From Lentinula raphanica (taxonomy: Eukaryota > Basidiomycota > Agaricomycetes > Agaricales > Omphalotaceae), in assembly GCA_027919835.1 (NCBI GenBank), contig JANVFP010000018.1:1054001-1118000 (forward strand): a stretch of 64,000 nucleotides of DNA. Reading direction: 5' to 3'. Of this stretch, positions 21,531 through 34,473 are shown one piece after another. Position numbers and translations under genes: made by a program. Position 1 is the stretch's first letter. Every line of letters begins with the position of its first letter. The notes under the pieces are model-generated. The model searched no databases, was not told the origin of the DNA, and saw nothing but the letters and a program-made list of their open reading frames with translations.

Positions 21531-22371
21531 GAGACTTGAGTGGATAAGTGAAAATTTAAAGAGATGGAACAGGATGGAACACAGCGATGGATTTGCTTGG
21601 TCTATAATAGTCTATAATCGTAGACTGTGGCTGATAGAAGATCATCATTCATTCATCGCTTATGTACCACACTGCCTTACGGTGATTTACCTGAAAAACC
21701 TGAGGCTGTTCTGCCCAGGTTCTGCCCTTCTTTTTCTAAGTACTTGCCACTCCGAGTCACTGAGGCTGCTAGAAATCATGAACTATAGGAGGCTATCGAG
21801 TAACTCATAGGTCACTGACCGGTTCTGAAGGACAGATCCTGATAGGTCCTCCCCTGCCTCCTCTGTGGACACTGCCTCGAGGTCTGGCCAGTGGCATAAC
21901 TCTCTCCACCCTCCGATGGCTCGATGGTGGATATCGAATGAATGTATATTTGAACGAGTTCGAAATCTATACTGTAAATGTTCATGAGCAATGTCCAATG
22001 TCAGTGGTCACTCGGTGGTCGGTGCTCAGCACCCCAGTCTTTTGAGGAAGGCTTGCAGAAATTTTAGAGGTTCGTCTGTCACTTGTGAGGCTTCAAGGGC
22101 ATGGGCTCCGTTCGGTTCATTGCCATGTATATTGTTCAAGTGGATCGGTTGCTTCGGTTTTCTACCGACCGGCGACAGTAGCGAGAGCTGGATTCCACGG
22201 ATGAAAGCTGGTAAAAACCTGAAGAAGCGCAACGTATAGTTGGAGACCTGGAGCGAGAACGATGAAACTAGAAGGGCATTTGAAGTTTTCAGATACTCGT
22301 ATTTGGGACGGTGAGGATAACACAAAACGAATCCACCAGGTATACATATGTACTTCTGTGACCCCAGACAA
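21531..22371. other. Intergenic, no gene seen
   Basis: About 840 bp between the secreted-protein gene's promoter and the 3' end of the SSP120-like gene. Short ORFs only, none with family features. Confidence 0.5.
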
Positions 22372-23786
22372 TCAAAAATCACCCCAGCTTCGACGGAATT
22401 TGTACTGCATTTTCTTTAGTATATCTTAGGTCGGGATATAGATCATGGATATGATATAGCTCACCTTGTACGGTAGATTTTTCCTATTGACGAAAACCAG
22501 GCCGTTAGCAATACAATTCTGCAAGAGATGACTGTAGAATGAACAAACCTCATCTTATCACCTGCATCGACTGGAGGTAGATATCCATCACTTCCATCAC
22601 CCCATGCTCCTTTAGCTTCTGCCTGTGCTTTCGCGTCCCGAAACTTCACCGCAGGATCTTGTTTCTCTGGAGGGGTCACGCGAGTTACTTTCGGATTCGG
22701 TGCTTCGACTAGAGGAGACTCGGGTTGAACTTGATCGGCATGTGGATTATAGGCTCCAAAGGGCTGTTGTTGTTGATCCTGTTGTATCGTTTCCTCTTCC
22801 TTCGCGGCGGCCATCTTCTCCTCGTAAAGTTTCTCTGCTTGTTCGTGGGCTGCTAGAGCTTCCTCGACGCTGATACCCTGGTAAGCAGCCTCCTTCTCAG
22901 CTTCTTTACGCTCAATTGCCTCATGCATAGCGAAGTGTTCGATATCCTCGGGATGGTTGTAGGACTCGTCGGTCTGTGTTTCTGGTGTTGAATGGAATTC
23001 CTCTGTGGGGAGGGTTAGGGGAATCTTCCAAAGACTATTCGTAGGGCGACACACCTTCGTGATGTAGGAAGAATTCTGGAAGGGGTGTTATGAGTTAGGT
23101 TGGGACATCGTTATATGTAGTAAAGTACTCACCGCTCTCCACGTCATAATGGTGTCCCTCTGCGCCCATATCGTCGAAGTTGGGCAGACCGTCTAATCCA
23201 ATTTTCACAAGCTCCTCAATAGACACTTTGCCATCCTTGTCGGCATCAAAGATTCGTAGAACCTCCCAGAGATGTGGTCAGCCTTCTTCTGATGTTCGAC
23301 ATCATCCTAAGGGCAGGAAGGGTTATGACAGTCCATTTCGGCACGCGAGAAAAAGACGCGCCTTTGACTTTTCTGAGAGTATATGTGATGAACACCGTAT
23401 ATGGCTTCTATCTCCTCCCTATCCCAAAACGAGTCCCTGTTGTACATCAGATTGCGTTTGACTCTTGAGAATATTGTAACAAGCAGACCTATTGAGATCG
23501 TGTAGCTGATGGAAACTTGGGAGATCGAACTCGTCGCTGTAGAATGAGCAAGTGAGCGAAAGAACCACGGAGGATCCATAGCGAACGTTACATGTGGTGT
23601 TCAGACATCATCTATGGTGAATGATGATAAGCAACTGCTACAAGGACAACGTTATGTTCCACGTACATGTCTCTTAGCATACTGCTGGATAGTCTCCCCA
23701 GGTTTTGGTCCCTTTCCTTCATGACCTGAATGCGCTGAGGCAGCCGAAAAGAGATAGAGAAAACAGAGTGAAGCGACCGCCCTCAT
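22372..23786 (-). CDS. SSP120: SSP120/nucleobindin-like EF-hand secretory protein, with an apparent frameshift
   Basis: A calcium-binding protein of the secretory pathway. Nine exons: 23786-23667, 23611-23592, 23536-23489, 23436-23358, 23306-23133, 23075-23055, 23002-22549, 22483-22465, 22404-22372. A signal peptide (MRAVASLCFLYLFSAASA) opens the protein; HHIDEFDLPSFHQLHDLNR leads to EF-hand 1 (DREEIEAIYG), and IFDADKDGKVSIEEL is EF-hand 2. An acidic, coiled-coil-like and Gln-rich region follows, and the end is the conserved RKNLPYKYKFRRSWGDF. In exon 5 the frame shifts: DDVEHQKKADHIS and EVLRIFDADKDG are offset by one base at CCC 23265-23267, where a fourth C is expected. All other junctions keep phase, so about 322 residues would result without the lesion. 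It is either a sequencing error or a real inactivating deletion. Confidence 0.85.
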
Positions 23787-24850
23787 GATAATACCAAACC
23801 AAGAGTGTAGCGCCGCTCGCGGCTCCGCGCTGATGATGCCGTGATCAATCAATCAATGATGCCCAGCCAAAGATTAGATTAGATTCTATTCGACCCTTCC
23901 CCATCTTCCATTCTTCCCTCAATTTATCTCGTCAGTCATCGCCAGCCTCCAGGTTCTCGCTCGCTGACGCCAAAAGCCGGTATTCAGCAATGAGCATGCA
24001 TGGGCTCTCGAGTCTGTGTCAGCACCAAATACCAGAACGCAAGACAATCGCGTCAACACTTCAATGTACTTCAAGTTGTCGTCTGCCACTGCACCACAAC
24101 ATGGCTCGTTGGAACCCACCAATTTCTTAAGCTTGCCAAAGTGAGTCATTCATAACAGAAGGCTGTATTGTACGGCTAGCTAAGCTAGATACAGGTGCTA
24201 TGGAGCTTGAGCAATGGATTATATTATTTCCCCCAAGTTGAAAGAGCTCTGGATCATAGGACCGTGAGCTGCGACATTTAATATGCAGAAACTCATCCGC
24301 TAGATTTCCGAAATGTGAGCGTTGTCGTGGCGTTTTCGAACAAATAGGAATGTCTTCCCTATCATTCACACACCTGCCTACATGCCTCCAGAGCTCCTTT
24401 GATGAATAAAATTGATGTATGTTGCCTGCTGTTGCTTGCAGTGTGATATCGCCAGATTCCCGAGTTCTCTAGGGGTGTTTACAACGTCCATGTTTTTGAA
24501 GTGAAGCTGCACGCAAGGAGTCATAACGGCGGCCATTTTTTTTCGCGTCTGGACACGAAGTTGAATTCGAAAAAACCATAGCTAAATGATTACACTACAG
24601 AACTCCCAGGACTGGCTGTGATTCATAGGGAGCTGCGGGAGTGTCAATGCTTCAAGAACCTGCTCCTATCGACTCCGGTTATTGCCGTATCAGTTGGAGA
24701 GAATCCAACGCTATTCAACGGTTAGAAAACGGAGCAGTACAAGGTTGAGTCGAGCACCTCAGCGGACCTAAAATTCGAATCTGGCCCGTTTTTTCAAGAT
24801 ATCGATGTTTCCGACCAGCTTCCGTCTCCATGAATTCACTTCGAAAATGT
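23787..24850. promoter_or_regulatory. Upstream region of ABC transporter 1, duplicated upstream of copy 2
   Basis: Two blocks are recognisably duplicated. The part around 23935-24190 (starting near CAGCCTCCAGGTT) matches 30640-30910. The part around 24260-24500 (GTGAGCGTTGTCGTGGCGTTTTC) matches 33785-34020. The SSP120-like gene starts on the other strand at 23786, so this is also its promoter. Confidence 0.7.
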
Positions 24851-24857
24851 TTATAAG
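24851..24857 (+). promoter_or_regulatory. TATA box of ABC transporter 1
   Basis: TTATAAG lies about 45 bp upstream of the ATG, in the context AAAATGTTTATAAGG that is kept upstream of copy 2. Confidence 0.55.
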
Positions 24858-24896
24858 GGACGGTTAAGCTGTTCGTCCTTGTCCTTTTCTGCGCTT

Positions 24897-27800
24897 ATGG
24901 CTGATACCTCTGACATGCACACTCTGTACGAAGAGCAAAGAGTCGACGACATCGAATCTCAGCTTCTCAACGCAAACACAGGTCATCATGTCGATGTATT
25001 ATCTGCCGAGCATCAGTTCAACGAACTATCGCGCCAGCTGTCGCGTCAATATAGTATCAACAAATCAACGCATGGCACCGCCAGTGTAAATACTGCACCG
25101 CTAGTGAAGGACATAGAGAAAGACGCTGGAGAAGACCAGACGTTCGATCTACGAGAATATCTTACATCGTCTAACGATGCCAACCAACGAGCTGGAATTC
25201 AACACAAGGTTCGTATCTAGTGCTCATACAGTGGCATTACTTTGTGCTCACATGGGGCATTTAGCGTGTTGGTGTCACTTGGGAAGACTTGCAAGTGGAT
25301 GTCATTGGAGGGGGTAACAGTAAAGTAGGTACAAGTGTATCCTTCATCGAGGTTTGATCTCATGTGGTGTCTCTTAGTTCTTTATTCGAACTTTCGCCAG
25401 TACGTCTTTGTTCCTCGCCTAGTTGTCTATCATCTACTGATTCTCGCCTACATAGATGCACTCCTTGGTTTCGTCATCAGTCCTGTCACTTTGATTTGGA
25501 GTTTTATCGCTCCTTTACTGCCTCAAAAAAATCTACCCACTGTATCGATCCTGCACAAGTAAGATACCCGCTCGTCTTGATATACATATATTGATCAACA
25601 GGAAACAGATCGTCTGGCGTTCTCAAACCAGGCGAAATGTGCCTTGTTCTTGGGTGCCCTGGTGCTGGATGTACTACTTTCCTGAAAGTTATTGCCAATC
25701 AACGTGAAGAATATGCCAACGTCGGCGGTCAAGTTTTGTATGCCGGTATGGATGCAGCAGAAATGGCTAGATATTACAAGGGTGAAGTAGTCTACAACGA
25801 GGAAGGTAAGCACATGTCCTTCCCAAAGAGCAAGGTTGATTAATCATAACATTCAGATGACCGACACATTGCAACTCTCACTGTCGAACAAACTCTCAAA
25901 TTCGCTCTATCCACTAAAACTCCCGGTCCAAATGGCCGTCTGCCGGGTGTCACTCGTCAAGAATTTAATCAAGAAGTGTTGAACACGCTTTTGCGCATGC
26001 TCAACATAACCCATACCCGGCGCACCCTGGTCGGGGACGAATTCGTTCGCGGCATATCTGGAGGAGAGCGGAAGCGTGTGTCCATCGCGGAGATGATGAC
26101 GACTCGTGCCCGTGTTCAGTCATGGGATAACTCGACCCGTGGTTTGGACGCTTCAACCGCTCTTGACTTTGTGAGAAGTTTGCGGATAATGACGGATATC
26201 CTGGGCCAGACTACTTTCGTTACGCTGTAAGTTTCCTCTATCTCAGAGTCATAAACTCTCTTTCATTACATTTTTCCTCACCAGCTACCAAGCTGGGGAA
26301 GGTATCTATGACCTTTTCGATAAGGTCATGGTCCTCAGCGAAGGTCGCCAGGTGTTTTATGGTCCCCCTTCTGAAGCGCGCGCCTATTTTGAAAGCCTCG
26401 GCTACAATGCCCTACCTCGCCAAAGTACTGCCGACTACCTCACCGGATGTACCGACGCCAACGAACGACAATTCGCTCCGGGTCGTTCTGCTGCTGATGT
26501 TCCATCAACGCCCGCTGCTTTGGAAAACGCATATTTGACATCGAAATACGCTAAAGACAATGCCGTCGAGCTCGAAAAATACAAGTCACTAATGGCCACA
26601 GATAAGGCTGATCAGGAAGCTTTCCGTGCCTCCGTTGCCGCTGATAAGAAGAAGGGGGTGTCAAAGAAGAGCCCATACACTCTTGGATTTACTGGACAGG
26701 TTCGCGCTTTGGCTGTTCGCCAGTTCCAGCAGAGGTGGCAAGACAAGTTTCAATTGTATACCAGTTTCGCACTTAGCACAGTAAGTAAAGCCATCACAGA
26801 ATACGGACGTGACAAAATTCATCTTGGTGTAACAGACTCTCGCTATCGTCCTCGGCGGTGCTTTCTTTGCGTTGCCGACTACGTCTGCTGGTGCATTTAC
26901 TCGTGGAAGGTCAGTATCACTTGTTCGTGATATGGCTTCAACTGATCATAGTGTTCATCAGTATCCTCTTCTCCTCCCTTCTAACAATATGTCTTGACGC
27001 ATTCGTGGAAATGCCCACACAGATGCTGGGTCGTCCAATCCTCCGCAAACAGTCCAGCTACAGCATGTACCGCCCTTCCGCCATCGCAATTGGGAACACG
27101 TTGGCCGATATGCCTTTCTCCGCTGCGCGAGTCTTGATATTCAATATCTGTGTCTATTTCATGTCGGGTCTGAATCGCTCGGCTGGTGGATTTTTCACAT
27201 TCCATATCCTCATTTACCTTGCGTTCTTGACCATGCAGGGATTTTTCCGGACTTTTGGTCAGCTATGCACTAACTTTGACTCTGCCTTTCGTCTGGCTAC
27301 TTTCTTCATTCCCAACTTGTAGGTTCAGCTCACTCCCTTGTGTTTCAATCGTACTGATGCAGGCATCCTAGTATCGAATACACTGGTTATATCATTCCTG
27401 TCAACAGTATGAAACGTTGGTTGTTCTGGATATACTATCTAAACCCGATGGCTTATGGTGAGAACACCTTGAGAATTCTTTGGCTTCATGCTGTTGACAC
27501 CCGTTCCACATTAAGCCTGGCAGGGGATTATGGAAAATGAATTCAGACGTATCAATGTGAGGCCTTTCACATGCAGCAACCCTCATTTCCGTTTACTGAC
27601 CTATCCTATGTAGTTGACCTGCGATGGGGCTTACATCGTTCCGCGTAACGGGAATGGTGTGAACAAATATCCTGATGGACTTGGGCCTAATCAGGTTTGC
27701 ACACTGTTCGGTGCATCTTCTGGTTCCACGTCAGTTACTGGGCACCAGTACATCTTTGCTGGCTATGGTCTCAACACGACCGATCTGTGGCGCCGATGTT

Positions 27801-30489
27801 TTCTGGTTCTTATCGGCATGTTCTTCTTCTTCCAACTTACCCAGGTCATTGCTCTAGAGTTCTTCCCGGTAACTAACATTTTGATATTCTGATGAGGCCG
27901 AGGACTAATGGTATTGATCTAGCAATACGTAGTGAATGTTGGATTTAGAATTTTTGCCAAGGAAGATTCCGAGACCAAGAAACTCAACGAAGTACAGCGT
28001 GCCAGGAGAGCTGCTCGTCTTGAGAAGGCTGGGGCCGACGAGAAACGGACGCAGGAAGATGAGAGGGCTGAGGAGTTTGTTCATTCTTTGTCTGTGTTGG
28101 CCTGAATGCTCATGAGTTGCCTTAGGATTGCGGAACGTCCTTACAGGAAGACTTTCACTTGGGAAAAACTGAATTACATCGTTCCTGTTCATGGCGGTAC
28201 CGTGCGCCTCCTTCACGACGTTTATGGATATGTCAAACCTGGAACTCTGACCGCTTTGATGGGTGCTAGTGGTGCGGGTAAAACCACCTGTCTTGATGTT
28301 CTGGCGCAACGCAAAAATATCGGTGTCGTCACTGGTAATATACTTGTTGACGGCCGTCCTTTGACCTCTGATTTCGCTCGAGGCACTGCTTACGGTGGGT
28401 CGTTGCATAAACATCTTGTACTCGTCTGGCTTAAACTCCTGTTTGAAGCTGAACAAATGGACGTTCATGAAGGGACGGCAACTGTTCGGGAGGCAATGCG
28501 ATTTTCTGCTTACCTTCGTCAACCAGCGGAGGTTCCCATCGAAGAGAAAAACGCTTACGTTGAAGAAATCATCGAGCTGCTCGAGCTGCAGGATCTTTCA
28601 GAAGCCGTCGTATACTGCTTGGGGGTTGAAGCCAGGAAGAGATTGACCATCGGTGTAGAGCTTGCCAGCAAGCCGGAGCTCCTCCTCTTCTTAGATGAGC
28701 CTACATCTGGTCTTGATGCTCAGAGCGCCTGGAATTTGGTTCGTTTCCTGAGGAAGCTCGCCGATCAAGGTCAGGCCATTCTTTGCACCATTCATCAACC
28801 TTCCTCCCTCCTCTTTGAGAGTTTCGACCGATTGCTTCTCCTCGAACGTGGTGGTGAAACCGTCTACTTTGGCGATATCGGAAATGATTCTCATATAGTC
28901 CGAGAATATTTCGCTCGTCATGGAGCTGTGTGCCCTTCGAACGTTAACCCAGCCGAATACATGCTTGAAGCGATTGGTGCTGGTGTTTCTCCCCGAGTTG
29001 GTGATCGCGACTGGAAGGATGTCTGGTCAGACTCGCCGGAGTCCGCGCTGGTTCGACAAGAGATTGAGGCCATCAAAAAGCAAGCCTTGGCTCGACCTGA
29101 ACCTGACAGCAAGGCGATGAGCACTTGTATGTTGTGCTGTCTTCGCTCGATCTTAAGAAAAGGTTGCTGACGGTTCTTGGTAGATGCTACTTCCTTTTTG
29201 TATCAGCTCAGGCTTGTCGTTAGCCGAAACAATAGGGCTTTGTGGCGCTCACCTGATTACATCTTCACTCGACTCTTTGTGTCTAGCTTCATATCTCTGT
29301 GGGTCTCCCTCTCGTTCCTACAACTTGGAAATGGTCTCAGGGATTTGCAATTCCGAGTCTTCGCTATGTGCGTTTCAAAGTTCCTCTGTTCAAATTCATG
29401 TTGGCTAATCTTTCCGGCAGATTCTGGGTTGCTGTGCTTCCTCCTATTGTCATGTCGCAGATTGAACCTCTGTTCGTTATGAATAGGCGTATATTCATCC
29501 GAGGTTTGTGGTTTGAATATTTGCTTCAGTTGGTACCAGCCTCTGATTTGCTCTTTGTTCACCAGAATCCTCGAGTCGAATCTATTCACCTTATGTTTTC
29601 GCCATTGGTCAATTACTTGGTGAAATACCTTACAATGTTCTTTGCGCAATAGTATATTGGGTTCTCATGGGTCAGTTTATGCTCCTGCAGTATGTCTACA
29701 AGGCGACTAACTTACGAATCATTATAGTGTATCCAATCGGGTTTGGACAAGGTTCAGCAGGAGTAGATGGAACAGGTTTCCAACTCTGGGTCATCATATG
29801 CATGATGCTGGTACGTAGTTTGTGCATTTGTTTGGTCCACGATGTTTATTTCGCTCTTTCAGTTTGGTGTATCCCTTGGACAACTCATGGCAGCTATCTC
29901 TCCTAGTGTTCAAGTTGCAGTGCTATTCAATTCATTCATCGGTCTGGTCCTTACGACCTTCTGTGGTGTCACCATTCCTTACCCGGCTCTGATTTCGTTC
30001 TGGCGGAGCTGGCTCTATCAATTAGGTCCATACACTCGTACACTAGCGGCTATGCTTTCAACTGAATTACAGTACGTCCAATCTATCCTACTACTAGCTC
30101 GTCCTTGAACATTTGCTCATACTTACGTTTCCAGCGGTCTCGTTATCTCTTGCAAGAGCGATGAATTCAACTACTTCAACCCACCTTCCGGTCAGACATG
30201 TGGCGAGTGGGCAGACGATTTCGTGGGCGCCTTTGGAGGCTACATCAACAACCGCAACGCTACATCGTCTTGCGAGTATTGTCAATACCAATATGGTGAC
30301 GAGTTCTACACTCCTCTGAACATCAGCTTCGATGAACGATGGAGGGACGTCTTTATTATCTTCGCGTTCTTCGGTACGTCCGGCACTCAATGCTGCAATC
30401 CTCGACAAATGCCTAATCGTTCGAGTCTAGTTTTCAATGTTCTGATGACGATTATCGCTTCGCGTTTCCTTCGGTACGCCAAGCGATAG
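24897..30489 (+). CDS. PDR-type (ABCG) multidrug efflux transporter, copy 1
   Basis: Full-size fungal pleiotropic-drug-resistance pump of the plasma membrane, arranged NBD-TMD-NBD-TMD. I place 22 exons (1,477 aa, all phases consistent): 24897-25208, 25265-25324, 25378-25399, 25456-25558, 25609-25805, 25857-26226, 26285-26780, 26836-26909, 26962-27318, 27372-27457, 27516-27556, 27614-27868, 27923-28074, 28126-28394, 28449-29126, 29184-29367, 29421-29503, 29566-29670, 29728-29810, 29863-30071, 30135-30373, 30431-30489. NBD1 has the PDR-type Cys-containing Walker [11 protein letters not shown], signature [10 protein letters not shown] and a Walker B ending in Asn (QSWDNSTRG). NBD2 has a canonical Walker [10 protein letters not shown], the divergent signature [12 protein letters not shown] and [12 protein letters not shown]. 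The complementary degenerate half-sites are normal for PDR pumps. The substrate cannot be predicted. Confidence 0.95.
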
Positions 30490-33400
30490 TATGCTCCGCT
30501 GCGAACAGAATCTTCTGTCCAAAGATTCCGAGCCCTGCCCATACGCACAGTTAAGAGATGCCCAGATTAGATTACTAGATTGTATCTGGGGCACATCTAA
30601 TAGTAATCCTGATATGGTCTCGCATCTCAATCAATCTCATCGATGACAGTTGCCAGCCTCCAGGTCTTCGCCAGTCAACGCATAAACCTGCATAAACCCA
30701 TACTGAGCAATGAACGTTCGAACATTCATAGGCTCTCGACTCGTCTACATCAGCGTCAAATCACAGAACGCGGCCGCAAGAAATTGCGTCAATACTTGTA
30801 CTTTTCGTCTCGCACCAAACATGCGCTGGAACGCACTGATTTCTTGAACTTGCCAAAATCAGTTGATCATACCAGAAGGTAGTATTTTGCGGCTACAAAG
30901 CTCGGCTATGTAGATACAGACTTGCGATAGTGGGCCATTGCAAGGCATGGCATAAACGAGTCCGAATTGAAGACAGGTAACTGGCATGTGCATATGCATG
31001 AATTTGGAGCTTCTCACAAAAAATCAGAGCCTTACCAAGCCCTCCTTGCAAAATCTGCCTGTGAACTCAGTGTGCTCCAGCAATCCTTCAAAAGTTTCAT
31101 CAAATCTCCCTGCATGCTGAGCAATAACTACCACTTTGTCGAGGTTCCGTTTCGGCTCGCCGAATGGTTCTTGGGTGTCGCCCTGGAAGTAGTCATATTG
31201 CATTAGGTAGAGAGTTATCTGGGAGACAGCGCGGAGAAGGAGAACAGTGTTGAAGTAGATATATTCTAGTTGTTCAGGTTGTGAGGCTACTCTGGTAATG
31301 TAACACTGGAGATCGGGACCCTGTGGTCTTTGTCAATTGAACAATGTCATACTATGACGAATGAGAAAGGTGTCCCCATTCTCTTGTGGTTTGATTGAGG
31401 CGATCAAGGCATATATGTGTAGATATGGAAGCGTGAAGACCTGTTGAACGAGTAGTCAGAAAACTGTAGTTCCGCGAAGAGTGAGAGGATGTTTTCATGC
31501 ACCTGAGATAACCTTATTATAGACCTTTTCTTCCAAACATGTTTCGGCCTGTTCCAAAGCAGAATTCAGGCCTCGGGGAGTGAAACAGTTTTCTTCATAT
31601 ATATAGCCCTCCATTAGCCTGGTAACAACTGCCACCGTATAAATTTGATCCATGTTCACTAGAGGAAAAGGAAAGATGCTCCAAAGCTGAGATGAGTTCC
31701 ACCAGACATAAGAGAATGGCGGTATAGGAGTATACGTGTCTGGAACGTGGCATAATGATGGAAGTTGGTGTCAGAGAATTGCTGTGAGCATAGTAGTACG
31801 CAAAGACGATATGTTTTTCGGGCCCAGAGTCTCATTCGATGTTCTCGGTGTTCGGTGCAAGTTTGGTGCAGGTTTGGTGGAAACTTTGATGCTTCTACAT
31901 GTTTTTGAACAATCCGCAATAGTCATCCATCTGTCGAGAAGCTATTGAATGAACTTTTGTAGTCACAACAAATGCATTGACATCGTAGATAACACCTTTC
32001 AGACTGTTACATGGTAGAAAATGCACAAAGGAAATACCATTTGAGAACTTTATCGATGGGTTACCTGGCGGGAACACCGAATATTGGATGTCGAACAAAC
32101 AATTCCATGTTCATTGCTGCTTCTCTTGACGAGGAGATGTTGTGTCGCATTAGTGAGAGAAAACAATGGGGAGGATGACCTGGGTCACTTACTAAGTATC
32201 CTCGTCAACTTTTTTTCCCTTGTTGTCTTTCTTCGTGCCCTTGCTGTCCTCATCCTCATCCTTGCTTTGTGACTGTGTCGAGGTTGAAACGGTGGTGGAG
32301 CGAGGGTGAATAACATGCCGCGCCCGGGCTCGAGCACAATGCATGCAAAGTTTTGGAAAGGTGAGGGTGTTGAGGCACGTAGACGAGCAATATTATAGAC
32401 TTGTGGCCACAAGTAGGTTTGGATGATGGCGGTAGGAGGATGACTGACACAGTACTAAGCTTTCAAGAGTCTGCCTAGGGAAGACTAGCACTGCACTAGA
32501 TAGCATGCTGACATTGGATTGGCATAGGTGGACATTGAGGAAGAAGAGAAGTTCAGAAGCGGATCCAGATGCTGAGAATCTGTGACAAGGTGACAAGATA
32601 GCGCCCAAGAAGCTCAGAAGAAGTGTCACAATGGAGGACAATGAAATCGTTAACTTTGTGACATTTGCCTATATATAGAAGTCAAAATTTCCTTTTATGA
32701 TACATAAAACCATCTATAGAAAAGAGACGATTCCTCTTTTCATTCGGACTCGTAATGTGGAGCTTGAGTAATGCATCATTTGACCCAAGCAAAAAGCTCT
32801 TCGTCCAGTGTAAGTACCAGTGACTATGTGCTGGCCAACAGCTCCAACGCTGTGTGCAATGGTAGAGTGCAATGTACATGCCTGTACACAGAACATGCAC
32901 CGACCACACGCTGTAGATAATCAAAGACAAAGCCTGTATGATAACTCAACCCGCTTTGAGAGATCTCACAGTCAATTATGAGGTATGGCAGTAAATGAAA
33001 AGGCTCTGAGGCAGCTGAATGCTTTGTGGTTCTTCCTAGGACAAAATTCAAGCCTACAACTCATTCAGAACAATGAAAAGACCTCGATGCTACATGATCA
33101 TGCCAACTTCTGGATACAAAAATGGCAGAAGAACATAGTGTTCGTGCAGTAATTTCGAGTCGTTCGAGCTAAATGAGACTTCGGAAGGGATAAATGAGTT
33201 ACATGGAGCCAGTATTTTACTAGGTTCCGTTCGTCTCGATCCCGTACCATACGACTCCGAATTCACGGCATCGTCAAGGCTGAGGCTGTCGAGGCTGATA
33301 TCGATGCCGCAGATAGAAATTTAGAAATTCTGGAAGGGACTGGAAATGCACTATGCTCAAGTGGAGAGACCAAAAATAGCGATATGAGCAACTTGTCGGC

Positions 33401-34408
33401 ACGCAAGTGTCGTGTAAGTGGAGAGGCGATACTGAAAGTAACTATCCCCTCCTCGAAAAGTATATATGACAAATGCCGTAGTGTCATTTTCGTAGGTTTG
33501 TCATAAAACAAATACCTAGATTCCTCATACCCATGTAGCATCATCGACTTGAGTTCATACATGAGATCGCCGCTGTGACATAGGTTGTTGAGCAGGATAC
33601 GTTGAGCTTACGAGGTTCATTGAAAACCTTCATGTGGATTTCATCCGACACCGTTTGCTGGATAACACCATGTCTCTGGGTATTGTGCCATGAGATTAAC
33701 TATCATACAGCTCGTTAGAAGTCAAGAGGGAGAGTCAAAAGTGCGAGCAATAGCCAAATGTGTTGTCGTACGTACACGATGAGGAGCGTGAGCTGTGATA
33801 TTCTATAGGCAGAAACTCATCCGCCAAATTCCGAAACGTGAGCGTTGTCGTGGCGTTTTCACATATGAAGAAATAGAAATAGCTTTCCTATTCACACACC
33901 TGCTTGCATGCCTCGAGATTCAGAGCTTCGTTGATGATTAATCGATGTGCATTGTCCAAGTTGCGGTGTAAGCATCTCCTGAGTCCTGAGTTTCTTTTGG
34001 GGGCGTTCCCAATGTCCATTTCCTTGCATGTTACGACGATGCACTGTATGCAAGTCGTAACCGGCGGCAAGTTGCAAATCGATCAATTGTTTCTACCCTT
34101 TTTGAGTCCGGAATTTGCTGTCTCTGTAAGCACAAAACCCGAAAGATTCGGGAAAAGTTCAGCTCTAGCGAGCAGAAATTCCACTGTAAAGCTCCCAAAG
34201 TTAGCTAAAACTAATTGGGAGCTGGGCAATGACCGCGCCTCGAAAGCCTGCTTTCATTGATTCTGGTTACGGCCGTACAACCTGAAAGTTGTAGAGAAAA
34301 CGGAGTAGTGCAATGTTTAGTCAATTCGGAGTTTGAAATTGTATCGGGCCCGTTTTTCGAGATGTTTCCGTCCTGTTTCCGTCTTACAAATTGAACACAA
34401 AAAATGTT
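30490..34408. other. Intergenic region between the two ABC genes, with about 2.9 kb not present upstream of copy 1
   Basis: The first 90 bp match the 3' flank of copy 2 (CAGAATCTTCTGTCCAAAGATTC). The stretch 30640-30910 matches the region near 23935-24190, and 33785-34400 matches the copy 1 promoter. The 30910-33780 interval has no counterpart upstream of copy 1. It contains only short ORFs and no terminal repeats I could identify, so its origin is open. Confidence 0.65.
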
Positions 34409-34414
34409 TATAAA
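34409..34414 (+). promoter_or_regulatory. TATA box of ABC transporter 2
   Basis: TATAAA about 60 bp upstream of the ATG, within the same AAAATGTTTATAA context as copy 1. Confidence 0.55.
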
Positions 34415-34473
34415 GGGCGGTCATTCCTAGCTGCTGTTTGCCTCGCTTTCGTCCTTCGTTCCTCTCTGCGTCA

